Positions 12,701 to 27,400 of a stretch of DNA of 64,000 nucleotides are shown piece by piece. The position numbers were made by a program, and so were the translations under genes. Source of the DNA: Megamerina dolium (taxonomy: Eukaryota > Arthropoda > Insecta > Diptera > Megamerinidae). The notes under the pieces were generated by a model. That model was not told the DNA's origin. It searched no databases and saw only the letters and a list, made by a program, of their open reading frames with translations. Position 1 is the first letter of the stretch, and the number at the start of each line of letters is the position of its first letter. Where the stretch lies: contig OY978528.1 in the NCBI GenBank assembly GCA_963854835.1, forward strand, positions 33,525,335 through 33,589,334, written 5' to 3'.

Positions 12701-14393
12701 GAGTGTATCACAATGACAAGAGGGTTGAACTGTTGCTGTTAAACATCCCTCTGGGAGCTATTTACGGTTTCGTATGTACTCATACAAACGCGTGTTTGCA
12801 AACAAAATTTACAACAACAGGAACAACAGGCGCACGTTCAAGCGACGGCATCTGATGTTATCTTATTTGTTCAGTAGGATATAAACACTTGGAGTGACAT
12901 CTTCCAGATTTTTTTTTTTTAGTTTTTGTGCGTTTTTTATTGTACATAGTACTTAGTAAGAGAATGCTTGTGTGTTTATTTCATCAAGTACTCTTCATCA
13001 GGTTCATCAATTTCATCTTTAGTAGATATGCTATCTCATATATGATAGGTATGATTTAGTGATTTCTTTTGAAGAACATACGCGTAACTATTGGTTGTGA
13101 TTTAATGAGTAATTATGAATTTTTTAAATGTAATTAAAGATAAAGGCGCGTATTCATAGCCAAAATTAAGTTTGAACTTAAATTTATTATTAGCTTTTAG
13201 AAAGATTGTTAAATGGGTAATTTGTTAGAAAAGTCGACACTATTTTTAAGATAGAACCTAATTTTGACTATGAATACGCGCCTTTATCCAATTGATAGGT
13301 AATGTGACCAGCTTCAATTGAAAACGGTCGATAAATGAGTTCGAACTTACTACATAACTACAACGAAGTGCTTTCGATTAGTTTAAAAAGCAAGGAAGGT
13401 CGCGTCATATTGACACATTTCTATGCTGTTGGAACCCATTGGACGCATTTAAGCATTTGGCAGGTAATACGTCTTCGAACAAATTTGAAATATTGATCAT
13501 GACAAGAGAGGTGACAGGTATGGAAATGTGTTTATGCAATATTATTGATTAGTATCGAAATAGTATGGAAATACCTTTTGTTGTGATTCTTCGATTTTTT
13601 TACATATTTATTGAATCTTATTGTATCATATGATGAGTTGGGTGGATCACGAAAAAAAGTTTCAAAGTTTTAAGCCTACTATGAAAGATTATGTTGAAAG
13701 ATTCTCGGGAAAAAACAAATTGTTTTTTCTTAACCCTTTTAAAGCTTCCAAAATGTTTTTTTATCATAGTTCGGTTGTTAATTATCTGATTTTTAAAAAC
13801 GATAACATGTTGAAAGGGTCACGGAGAGGTCTATAATTGCTTTGAACAAGCTCTTAAAAAATCATATTCATTTCCTCTGATTCTACTCCTTTAACCAAAA
13901 TGTTTTCCATCATAAAATTAAAGCCCTTTAAAAACCATAAAACTCTCTCTTTTGAAGAGTAATAACGACCTGAAGCTTTCGTTAAGGGTCAAAATGTACC
14001 CATATATGTAATTCTTTTGAAAGCAATTTCTATGGCTCTGATGTTTTTATGAGGTCTGAAGCATTAGCACAGCAACGTATTACCTGTGAAAAATATCCGA
14101 TAAATTTAAGTTGTCCTTTGGAATTATATACACATTAAGCATAATATTATTAATTACATTAGTACGAATTGAAAATCTTTGAAACTATGGGTGATATTTT
14201 CAAACTTTTTTCTGTATGGAGAACGATCCACCTTAATTATATTTATATAGATATATACATTTTTCAAAATTGCTGGTTAATCGAGAAAGTTTTTAATCTC
14301 CATGAGTAATACACAGTTTCAGATAGATAGTCTTGTTTTATATTCAATACTTGATACTACTCACAATAATATTGTATATAGGATAATTTGAAA

Positions 14394-14425
<32 letters not shown>

Positions 14426-17400
14426 TAAGTGAAATAATTTGGTATTATCACCATTATATTTGCTCATTCAATAATCATGTTTGACTGTGTAAATATATTA
14501 TTTTATCAAAATTGATATCGATAAAATGATATAGTTCTGCATGTGCTGTCATTCGCGCATTAAGATCTCTTTTGTTAACAAATACGCATTTTTAACAAAT
14601 ATTTACATACATATTTCTTGTCTTTCATATACCATCAGTATATGAAAGACAATCAGAGCATCAGTAATACTGATCAGTAATACTGATGCTCTGCTGATCG
14701 GAAAAATTTCTTTAATTTTGTCTAACTCTGACGTAAAATTAAATTTCAATCTTCTATTTGATTATGAAAAGCAATATTTTTGGCAAAATACCATATCGTG
14801 AAAAAAAAATTGATTTATCTCGCTTGGTTCTCTCTAATCAAAGAGACACTGTGGAAAGTAATGAAATTGAGACCTATAATATGTTCGACTATGATTACTA
14901 GTATGTACTGATATATTGCAAATTTCGATTATACCATATATCTTTATATTTAGTTCTACATATTTCAGTAATCGCACCAGAACTAGTCACTAGCCATGTT
15001 ATTTAATGCATTTTTGATCATACATATATTTTATCATAGAACGTATAGATGGAAACCTAAAGCAGGATTTTCACTGTATCACTTTTGATGTACATTTAAA
15101 GTGAACCACAAGAAGTGAAATCATCTATAAAAATCATACATCTTTATATACATATTTACATCGAGTTCCGTAGTTTCACCTTTAAACACACTGTAACGGA
15201 CTCTGTCACACACTATCACTAAACAGTGAAATTGACTGAAATTAACGGACTGTTTATTTACATTTTTCACTGCTCTCTCACTTCGGATAAATAATCAGAA
15301 TGACTTTCATCGAAAATTTGAAGCGGATAGATGCTCATCTGTTAGGCCCACTTTGGATGAAATAATAGTGAACATTCAAAGTGATTGTTGTAAATGATGC
15401 TTTAGAAATTAACAATATTTTCGGACTTTTGTAAAATAAGAGGTCTCTCAAGATAAACTTAAGTTGAGTTCAATATCGTACATCTTAATTTCAATATTTG
15501 CTACTCAATTTTTTTTTTTACAATATCCCTTCAATACTTTTTAGAATAAGATAGTGAGTTGTATATCTTAAAACTAAGTCACACACTATTCTCCAGAGAG
15601 CAAAGTACTGCCCAAATGTACACACAAGCCGAATAAATCACAATTTATTAGATGAACTTTCATATGACTAAAGAGGCACACATGTACATATGTTTTACCA
15701 CATTCATTTACTGTCTCATCAGGTGTTGCAGTTGTAACAATTCAGCTTAGAAGGATTAAGTGTTGCCAGAGTTGATGTTGAGTGCTTTTTAAATAAAAGA
15801 CAAACAAATAAACAAAGTGGATTTTGAAACATCTCAAACCTAGCACAGCTCACCCTTCAAAGGTTTCGAAAGCAAACGAAAGCAAGCACCCTTAACATGT
15901 GACTATGAATGATGGTATGTAGGTAATTGTGATGTATGATGATGATGGTCTCGTAATTGTAATACTGGTGGCGATGGTGGAAGTGATGGTGGTTGTAGCA
16001 TAGACAGCGAAAATTGTTAACTTTTAAAAATGAGCAAAGCACATTTTTTTGCCGTAATTGCGTGGCAATTGTATATGGGCGTTTTTAGAATGTCTAATTT
16101 TAATTTTAAAAAACAACAAACACACATTGCTTATAGAAATTCATTTATAAGCAGCTGAAATATATTGCATTACTATTTAAATTCTATGCGAAAGCATCAC
16201 ATAATGTATTTGTAGTGTTTAAGTATGTAGTAGTAGAAGTAGCATAAGTAATAGACAAATACAAATCGGAGCAAAAATCCTTAAATGCATATTATCAATA
16301 GGCATGTGCATATTGTATTCCCCCCAATACTTAGGAATGAAATAAGCCTGTATACTGCATAAGTAACTAAATCCCATTTTGTGAAAAGACATTGATAAGC
16401 TTGTGGTTGGGACACCCCATGCAAATCGTAGTAGTATTTAAGCGCTCACAAATTGATTACCATATCCATCAAGTGAATGCGGTCGACCATTGATGACAGT
16501 ATTTCAATGAATAAGAAAACATCAGGGAGTGCGCCTAATGGTATACTTTAATTTTATATGTATATCTTGTATATGAGTATTACATAAGTAGATGGAGTTA
16601 ATCTGCTCGTATGCTATAAAAACCACACTAATCTGAAGGTCTTTATACTCTCAACTCAATTGCTGCTTTTGTTTCGAGAAATGCAAATGCCAACATATAC
16701 AAATACTCACGAATACACTATGTGCTAGCTAGGAGCTATGTACAATACTGTAGACATTACTGAATTAATCATTAATTGTGAGAAACTTGACAAGCGCCGA
16801 ATGCAAATAGCTTGATTAATGGCTGTTCGATGTTGTTTACCGAAAGCTTTTAAATTTAGTGAATTGAATCTTTAAAATAAAGGGCATGAATCATTATACG
16901 GAATATTCAAAAGATGGAAATATAATCATAATTTTTGATTTTTAATTTTTCGATCGGTACAAAACTTAATGTAGAATTGTATTAGTATGCACAGAAATAT
17001 AAATTAATTCTTGGTTTTAGTTTTCTCTGAAAAATGAAAATCTTTAAACATTTTTTTTTCTCTTATTCTTTTGAATTTTAAAGAGTATTTTCCATCTTGG
17101 TAATGTTGCACCACCCGACTATGGCGAGTTAAAAATAATAATAGTTAGACTGAAGTAGAACACAACTACTCGTATGTATAGGTGTTGATGACACTTTAAA
17201 GTTATTATGGGGAAAATAATATGAACTGCTAATTTGCGACATAGCTGTATTACTTTTAACAAAAGTCTCGCACCATGCACCATTACATATGGCACGTAAT
17301 TCTGGACACTTTCTACCTGGGATGAGCGGTTGTTGAGGGAAAAGTCCTATTCATAATCTCTGGACCAATTTGCGTTGCTGGCGTCTACAGCAAGAGGAAT

Positions 17401-20400
17401 AACCATGAGATGTACGAATTATATACCGATACTAACATGGTTTAGTGCGTCTAAATCTAGTGGCTGCACTGGCTTGAAAGACAAAGGTGGAAGAAATACC
17501 AGGTGAAAGGATCAAGTATTGGGGTTTTTTGATTTCAAAGGTGTTTATTGGTCCATTATCTTCAGAAAGGTAAATCTACAATATTAATTAGGATTCTTGC
17601 GTTTGAATCGATTGGTTACAAAAATTCGATAAAAAATACTTGGTTCCGCCGTATTCAGCAGATTTGACTCCCAGCGACTATGATCTGTTGTCAAACATGA
17701 AACGGCTCTCAGAGCTCACCTAGGGTATCAAATATATGTCCGATTCCCTTTCATTTTTATTACTCAATACTTTTTTGGGGCCTAAATATTCCCTATCTTG
17801 AGTTCCTAGAGAGGTTACTCTACTTAAAAGCATCTGAAATTCAACGAATAGACCCATAATTCCGCAGGCATCGCCCCTAAAGCTATGAAATGTATGACCG
17901 ACCCCCATTAATCCATCTGCTCTAACATACTAAAATACTTATCCCCAGTGTTAAGTCCTGTGCCTCTGCCTGTGCAGAACAAATCAAAACGATTCAAATA
18001 TTTATCGCACTGTTACGAATTTAATTACAAATTACATATGTTATTCATTGATTTCGGAAATCACTTGATAGCGTCAAGAGGGAACTCCTATGGGCTGCGT
18101 TGCGAAGAAGAGGTTTACCAGAGAAACTTGTTGCTCTGATAAGGACAGCTACAACGATGCGTGCTGCCGCGTTCTCCATAAGGGCAAACTGTCAAAGTCT
18201 TTCCATGCCTGATGACATCTGCCTGTTTCTTGCATGCTGTGCAATCTGAAACTTATAACGCAGGTTTTAGAAGAGCTAAAACCTACTTGACTCAAAATCG
18301 ACATAAGCAAACTAAACCGCTTTATCTCCATCGGAACCTCTGACAGCAGCAGCACCTTGGATGAATATATTATCGACTCAGATGGTGGTTTGATGTCGAG
18401 TGTAGATTTAACAAAACTAGCACCGTTCTAGCAAAACAACACTATAAGTCTCCACACTAAGCTTCGAATATTCAATCCTAGCTTGAACCTACATCAACCG
18501 CTGTCTGCGTCGTACCATACCAAACTTCGAGTTTCTTAGAAAGGCAAATCAGATGGAGATTGCGACTGAAATCAGGAAGAGCAACTGGCAATGGACACAG
18601 GTCACACACTGAGGAAGAACGTTGACAGCGTTGCAAGGCAGGCATTGCGTTGGAAGCCTTTTCAACAAGCAGGATGCAACGTTGACAGGCAGCGTATTAC
18701 CTGGCGGCGTTCAACGGATACTGAAATGAAATCGCTAAATCTTACCTGGAGTGAGCGCGGAGTTCTAGCACAAAATCGTGTTCGTTGGCGGAGGGGAGTT
18801 GTTGACACCTTAGGGTCTCACCTACACGATGTTCATTCAATTCAGTTTAATATAACCTATTATGAAAGTATGTTTAGCAAAAATGTTGAGCAACTAGGTG
18901 TAGAAATTCATTTTAGAGAAATTAAAACCATCTTCTCAAATATATATGCATTTCAGAAAATTCTATTGCGTTTGAGTAATAAAAATTCGATTTCAACGTA
19001 AGGTGGAGAAAACAATTACTTGCAGGCATAACATGAATTATGAAAGAGTAAATTATTTTGAACAACAGCTTGTTACCACATATTAAAATCATACTAACTC
19101 ACCATGAAGTATACCGTGGCAAACGCAGATTTCTATGTATAAATACTTATTATAGATGCGAATGTAAAAATAGGAAGAAATCTGACTACTCTTATTGGCA
19201 ATCAATCAATGTTCATAACTCACCTTTCAATGCCAGTAAGTCTAGGATGGCGATATTTGCGAGACAATAATAGACCACCTCCCCAAGCGGCCTAAACAAT
19301 TGAATTGATATAATACATATATATAGATATATAAACTATGTAATATATGCTAAACAAAAAAATCTTACATCGACATGCATCCAGCACTTGTACTTTTCAC
19401 ATATATCAGCTATTTCATTTAAATTATCAAATGCACCCAACACTGTGGTACCAGCCGTAGCATTCACAAAAAATGGTACATGTCCCTTGGCCTTACGTTC
19501 CAAAATCAGGCGTTCCAATTCGGACGTAATCATTTTGCCACGCTCATCTGAAGGCACCATAACACAATGATCCGTACCGAGACCACAAACGGCAGCACAA
19601 GATTTCACCGAATAGTGACACTGATCTGATGTAAACATAACCAATTGTCCAGGTAAGCCGGCTGCACCATGTTCCTTGTAGTTGGGAAACAATTTATGGC
19701 GTGCCGCTAAGAATGCATACAAATTGGAAATGGAACCGCCTGGAGCTAGAATTGAATCGCCACCTCTCCAGCCGATTATTTCACGCATCTTGGTGAGTAC
19801 AACATTCTCCATCAGAATGAAAACGGGTGCAATTTCATATGTGAACATATTGGTATTGGCAGTTGCAGTCAACCATTCGCCGGCCATTGAAATGAGATCC
19901 AAACCGCATGATAGTTGATTGAAAAAATGTGGATGTCCTGTTGAAAAAAAAGACAAACAAAATTCGGAAATAATTTCACACTAAATTTAAGCTTACAATA
20001 TATGTAGGTAAGTACATAAACCTTTGATATAGCGGAAGCGAATATGTATACACAATATGATGATTGAAAACTAATGTAGCGAAATAATTCTGATGCTACC
20101 AAGAATGGTATATGCAAGTATGACCAATTTGATAAAATTATACCATCATCTCTATTGTTGGCTGATTATTTGCGCCTGTCTATCGTTTTTAGTTGTAATT
20201 ACACGAAAAAAAAATTTTTCACAAATTTTACTTCTATTTAGAAGTAGAGACGACAAATGAAGAACAACAAATGCTCTTAAGCTGACAGCAGATGTGTATG
20301 GCATTTATACTTTCACTTACGCGATGCTATGCCTTAGTTGGCACTTAAAGAGGGATACTCTTGAAAACATGTTACAATATATTTTTGCTCTGCCATCATG

Positions 20401-21458
20401 TGAAATCAAAAAAGCATAAGTAATTCGCCTACATATGTATGTGTATGCATTCGATACAAAGACAGACCCAGACAGACGTACAATTGGTATATGAATGAGT
20501 ACAATGGCTTAAATGGAAATATGCCTCAATGAAGTTCAATAAAGCTTTCGAATATTCAAGGACAGACGACTATGTACATAAATACATATTGGTCTACATA
20601 TGTACATATATACATGTGTATAAATATGCAGGCGGCCATATGGTATTTCCGGTAGAAACAATTACATACGGGCTAAAAAATCAATATCATAAATATGCAA
20701 TGCAATACAATGGAATGATAGTGAAACTTTTCATTTAGAAAACATGAAATATTCACATAGAATTCAATAAAAATCCATGTGCTACCACAAAATATTTTCA
20801 CAAAATATCATCATTAATTGCTCATTTATTGTAGCTAATTGGGAATTATTTGGCTTCTTCAGTATACCTAGTATACAAACAAGAAAAGGGGGGGTTGGAG
20901 AGAAAAATCTTGTTACGAACAAATAAATTTGTATCTAAATAATATGAGAATGCAAAAAATAAACACGCCTGCACACCAGGGAACATTCGCATTGTAAGGC
21001 GAATAATGAAAACCCTTCCACTACCATTCACTACATCACCATTCATGCTGTCAATTCACATCTTGAGTGCCATAAGTCGTGTGATTAAAAATCCATTGCT
21101 TCGAGCTATGTGTGTATAAATGTAATTCGGTAGTTCGATCAAGTAAAAGATGCTCGATTCGAGCCATTTGTCTTGACTGGGATTGTATTCGTCGTATGGG
21201 GAAGCACATTTCAATTTTCGCATCTAACAGCATGGCTTACAAGTACGAACATACAATAGATGATATACTCGTAGTATGATGTTAGTATGATGCCACAGAT
21301 GGGCATTCATTCTTATATTGTTGCATGCTCACACATACACATACATATTCAATTCCATTCATTCGCATCAAAGGATCAGCGTTCAGCGAGTCAGAAAATA
21401 ACAACGGATTTTGATTAAAGCTCCCTTTATAGAGTCATCGGGGTCGGCATCATCATTG

Positions 21459-21498
<40 letters not shown>

Positions 21499-24400
21499 GT
21501 ATGTGTGTGTGGGAAGAGTTGGCATATTACGAAAGTTGCCAATATCGAGTGAGGGTTGGTTGATAAAGCATTATGTGAGATTATGGATCATAAATGGGAT
21601 TTTTATCGCAGTTACAGAAAAGAAGTTAAAAGAGAATTGTGACAGCATGATTTTATCACTCTTTGTCCATGTATAATGTTTGTAATTATTTTCTTTATAT
21701 ATTTAAAGGTAAAAGTTAAATAGATTTCTAAAAGAAACAATAAAATGAAGCACACAGCTTAATGTTGTTAAACAAATTTTCTTATCACACGTTAGCAATA
21801 TTTAAACAGGCTTCTTTTCATTTACTTTTCACAAACAGTTCTAAGTGCATGTATGTATATTATTACAATAATTCCGACAACCATAATCAAATTTGTCTTT
21901 GCATATATTTGAATATGATTAGCAGGCAAATCAGTGGCAATAATATGAAACATATGCCTGTCGATGCTATGGAACGTGCCTAAATATTCTGTGGTTGCAT
22001 TACGACGAAAGGGTCGTCGTCGTCGTCGTCGCATTGTCAACAGATCAACCAACAGTTCTGCCCATCGCAGCGGGATATCAAACAACAAAGTGTGCATCTA
22101 AGGAGATAACCACATTACAGACCAAATACCATTTTATGGCTCATTGAATTTGAAACATTACGCGTTAATATTATTTACACCTTTCAAAAACAGACAACAC
22201 ACACTAATCCATATACTTCAGTTAGCCCTTGATAAAAAGGGGATGTGCAGTGAAGAAATACAAAAATTTATTTTAAATTTAAGTTTATCCCTTTGACAAT
22301 GGGGAAATGTAAGAGTGCGTATGTGAGCATGTATGCGAGTATGCACTAAAAATCATCAAATCAATCATAAAACCGTAGTTGCAAAGGGGTTTCTTTAAAG
22401 CCAAAAGTCATTTGGCCTCATATTTGCCTTATAGCGCACGTTCTCCCATTGCCTTGTGGTTGAATGAAATGTTGATTCTATTGAAAATTAAATATACACA
22501 CACTCTTCTGTACCCGTGTATATTGTAATTGAATGCCTCTTGCCTTAATTGAATGAAGCACGTGACTATAATTTTTGTTTGGAGTATCAATAATAAGCGT
22601 ATTTATATAATATGGACGAGTATCTGTGGTTGAATTTGTTCGTTTTTGATATTGTACGTTCACACATAAAATAGGTATTAAAGTGCAGCATGAAGATGCT
22701 TGATTTGATAACTGCACTACTGACATTTGTACTGCTGGTATTCGAAGAATGTCAATAGCCAAACGAAGAGAAATGAGAAGATAAACTTATAAGCACATTA
22801 CTCTGATTTCGTTCTATTTAGTGTTCGTTTTATTCGATAATAACAATACGGTATTCGTTACTACTCCGGTCCATCTAAATTTATTTTGGTATAATCGAAC
22901 ACAAATATTCGTCTAGTTTTGCGGCGCTTGACTTCAGACTAATGAATATGCCAGTTTTTCACGATTCGTACCTGCTCGTAATCGAAGACAGCAATGTCTT
23001 TATTAATTCAGCTTGATTCGCATATATGAAGTGAATGAAGTAATGTCTTCACATCATGTGACAAGCCACACTCGTGCAGTACTCTAATACGCATATACTA
23101 ATCTGTTTTTACTACATAGCAAGAGCAATACAATATTACGTTGATTGTGATACAACAAGCTGACAATATGCTTAATGCTGAAATACGGAAGTGTTGCTGT
23201 TGTAAACGGAAACAACGGTGGCTTCCTATTCACACTATCGCAGGAAATTATGTACCTACCCAACGTTACGATTTGTTTTTTTGTACACTGATGCTATTTA
23301 GAAACTTTTTAATGAATTCCATTTTATTGAGAAAATATTCGTTAAGACAAAATTAAATTAACATACATTGCGTTCAAATGGTTTATTTTTGCGGTTTCTG
23401 ATTATATCTGATTGATGGAATGATTCAATTATATGAACTTTTATCGAGTGAACATTGATTTAAAGGACAACATCTACTCTGTGAAAATATAAGATTACTA
23501 CATTTCGGGTGCTGATATTCACAATTTTGACCAGATAAAATTTTTACTGAAAAGCTTAAGCAATTGGATTTAACAACATACAAATAAATAAGAGATAATG
23601 CAATTTTGAATACCTAAAGGAAATTTTTCCATCAGAAAACACATCACTTCTTACAAATTCATGAAACCAGGTTCTTCTAAGGAAGCATCCCAGACATCTG
23701 TGGATTATATCCACGAACGACAGAGTACTAAGATTGCGTCCATATTTTACCGCTAATCGGTTCTCAGTGAACTTGACAGAATGTGACGTCACATTAGTTT
23801 CAAGGGTTTCATTATTCATTCATTATTCCGCATTGTTTACATTCTTCTTTTCAATTTGTTGGCCACTTTGTCATTTGATGGTCGCAATCTTCTTTTCTAT
23901 TATTCTTGGATTACAACTTCATTGAATTTTTTTATCGATGGGTACTCTCTTGACCTAATAACAAAGAAAAATTACTTCCGCGGAGGTTATTAACTTTCAA
24001 ACAAAGGATGGCCATTAAATGTTGTTTATGGACCATTAAATGCTGTCTTGAACTTGCTAATGATGTTCCTGGACCGCCAAATATTAATTGCAAAAAACGT
24101 GGAAACAACCAGCACCATTAAACAAAAATATAAAAACAAATTGTTGCTCAGTTTCAATCGCAAAGTAGATTGGGATAAACGATTTCCTGTTTCACTCTAA
24201 TAAACAAATGTGTAATAGTGTCAAAAAACAAATTTTTTAAAGAAACTTTCGTAAAATAAATTATATTTTTACTTTCACCGTAGCTCAGTGGTTAGGTCGT
24301 TGGCCTTTTGACCTGTAGGTCGTGGGTTCAATCCCCGGCTGAAGCACAACCTTTATATCAAAAAGACTTTCCTTTCGACCGATACCAACCTGTTAGCAAG

Positions 24401-27400
24401 CAATGTGCAATTTCTCTGGTGGTAAAAATTTGCCATAAGAAAGCTTTTAAAAGAGCTCTCTGACAAAGCTCTCAAAAAAACTGATGTCACAAGGGTTCTG
24501 CAGTTCGGAACCGGTTGATATATGTACGTCTCTTTTAATACTGTTGAAAATTTGACACGCACTACAGTACGGGAAGAGAAACTCGGTTAAAAGCCTATAA
24601 GTGAAATACATTATATTTCTACTTAAAAAACCCCAAATTTAAATATAGGTTTTGAAAGTAGGCGACAATTTTGTTGTAAATATCATTTTTCATAATATAT
24701 GTGAATTATATAAATTATGCCTCCAATTTTTGTGTCAATGAATACTTGCTTGAAAAGAGGCGATTTTTTATTCGACGAAACAACAAAATATTATTGCGGA
24801 AAAAATCTATAAGTTTGAGTAGATAGAACTCCAAATCGTATATCATGTTTGAATTGGAAAATATTGCCTTTACACCCGTAAAATTTGTTCTATACGGGAG
24901 TCCAAATATATTTATAAACTCTTCCGATCTAAAATAAATGCAATACTATTCCAACATTGCATTCAAAGTAGGAACATTTTCGATAGTAAAGTAATGATAT
25001 TAAATTACAAATAAAGTTCAATTTGGTGAGAATACTCTTTAAAAATTTCCCTTTTTCCTTATCACTTGCTTACCGGTTTTAACTTGGTACTTCAATGTGG
25101 TGGCACAATCTTCAATTAATTGTTGCAATGTTACAGCACGATCCGGTACGTCTAAATCCAGAAGACGCTTCATATCCTCTGGATGATGAAAGTCCAATAC
25201 CTTCTCATTGCGGTCGTTAGTCGCTTTCACAAAGTCCAAGAGTACATCGATGACTTTTAGAAGAAATTCACGAGTTTCAGCACCAGCAGTAACTGTGGTT
25301 GGTAAGAGATCTACAGAGTGAGATAATAAATAAGGAAAATAGAAAAAACCAAAGTATTATATACTTCATTGAACAAAGAAAAAAATATTGAATTTATCGA
25401 AAGTACTCGTACATATGAGTAGGTATAAAATGGCAGATAACACCATAAAAAATGAACAACCTTATGCCAGATAAGTATTAAGCTGATGACAAGGAAATGA
25501 CTAAAATCAGTTTTATCATAAAGGCATGATATATTGTTATTATGATTATGATTATTATTATTTTAGCTTCATGTATCTCTCTCTCCCTCGGAATTTCTCT
25601 TGGAATGTCCACTTTCAATGTGGGCTATATTTTATGTATACTGCTATCAGCTAACTATAAAAAAGATTTAATTTAAAATTTGTACGCTTCTTTTTTGTTT
25701 GTGTATATAACTGACTACGGTAAGGTTTGATTGAAATTCTGTACAATGGAGTTCTTCGCCAATCGACAGCAGATGCTGCATTTTATAACTTTTTATACGT
25801 AAGTATGTAAATACATACGTACATAACGTAACTACATACTTATATACGAATAAGTTGATGTAGCGTGCAGCATGTTGACTGAGCAAAGTGATTTGAAGTG
25901 TAATAAACATCAGCTTAATAACACGTGCTCCATATACATTGGCATTTTGGGTATCGCACGGTGGATGATGATATTTTGTTTTACCATACCTACAGCAAGG
26001 TCATTTTGGCAGCACCCTTATACAATAGTAATAGCGTAGGCAAGTAAAATCACGAGTTCTGTATTTAAGTATAAATAAAATTCTTCATTCTCGACTGACT
26101 TTCACTTTGCTACCATTATTTCTAGATACAAGTTTGGTTACGTATGTGAATAATTGCTAATTGAGGATTGTACTAAGAGTTGCCGCAGTAGGATTAAATT
26201 GTCGTACTTAATGGTTTTCATTTTTTTTCGAGCGGGGGAATTGAAATTCTCTTAATGTGTAGATGCTTGAATTCATTGAAAAATGAATTACTACTTATGG
26301 TGCACCAACCACTGTGCTCTACAGTAGTTCCTATTCATATAAATTGCAGAAATAATATTAGGGATTAGTTTCAAATCGAGAATAGGAAATATTTTGAAAA
26401 AGAATGTGATCCAATTAGTGGTACGTCAGCATTCCACAAAAATTATTTGCATAAAACTCATTAAAAATGTAATCGATATAGTCATGTAGGTTATCATAAG
26501 TATTTAACTAAATATTAAAGCTGTCTCCAAACAATGCCCTTGATTGCCCGACTATCACACTGACCAATCATGTAAAGGAATTGCTTTAAAATTTCTAAAA
26601 ACTATTATAATAGATATATTTAGCTTCAAAGCTTCTTTAGTACAATAATTTTCTAGTATTTTTTAGAAATAGTTCAGAAAAAAGCAAAAGAGGGTTTGAT
26701 AGATTTTGGAGCATTTCACCAATCACATCTATTTTGGAATCGCTTCGCGCCAAACATTAACAGAAGAATAGTAATAACGTCTGTGTCTAGCTCAGGGAAC
26801 AGGATACACAACCTTCTTTCACTCGCTCTATATGACCGTCACAAAGCACCCGCTGGATTTTAATCTTCTTAACTACGAAAACACTGGCATACAACTCTCC
26901 GTAAATAGCCTCAAGGACTTTGCTAAGATTTTTTATCTCGGAAGCTCCATAAATTCTCTCATTGGGAATATGTATAAAGCTTCTAAGGTTCTGCGCCATA
27001 TGTGAACGCAGGCATGCTAAGAGGTTTATAGAGTGTGGTTTTCATTCTTCTAGAGAGGGATGCACTTGACATTTGCTTAGTTAGGAAAAAGTAGTATCTG
27101 TTAGGAAGTGATTATCTTCGAATGATCTAAAACATTATTATTGGTATTTATTTTAGTTTCAAGATAAGCGAAGTTCTTCATTACTTTAAATGTATAGTAG
27201 TCAAGAACAAATTCACACAAATATAGTCCATTTACAATAATTGACAAATATTGTGCAATAAAAGGAGCTCGAAAATTGTATTCTGAAAAAATTATGTAGC
27301 CATTGTGTGTTCTGTGCCTTGACAATACCGGATCAGATAGCTAATGTACTGATACTTATGGTCGAAACGCTTGGTATGACTTTTTAAGCATACTGTAAAA

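Noticed and set aside
18591..19001. 136-codon open frame as a host gene
   Set aside because: Its first two thirds match a LINE C-terminal tail; the rest is chance extension into intron.
24279..24347. tRNA gene-like sequence with A and B boxes
   Set aside because: It continues into the conserved SINE body shared by the other copies; the cloverleaf is imperfect. The same applies to the heads at 30701, 51099 and 53259 (minus strand for the last two).
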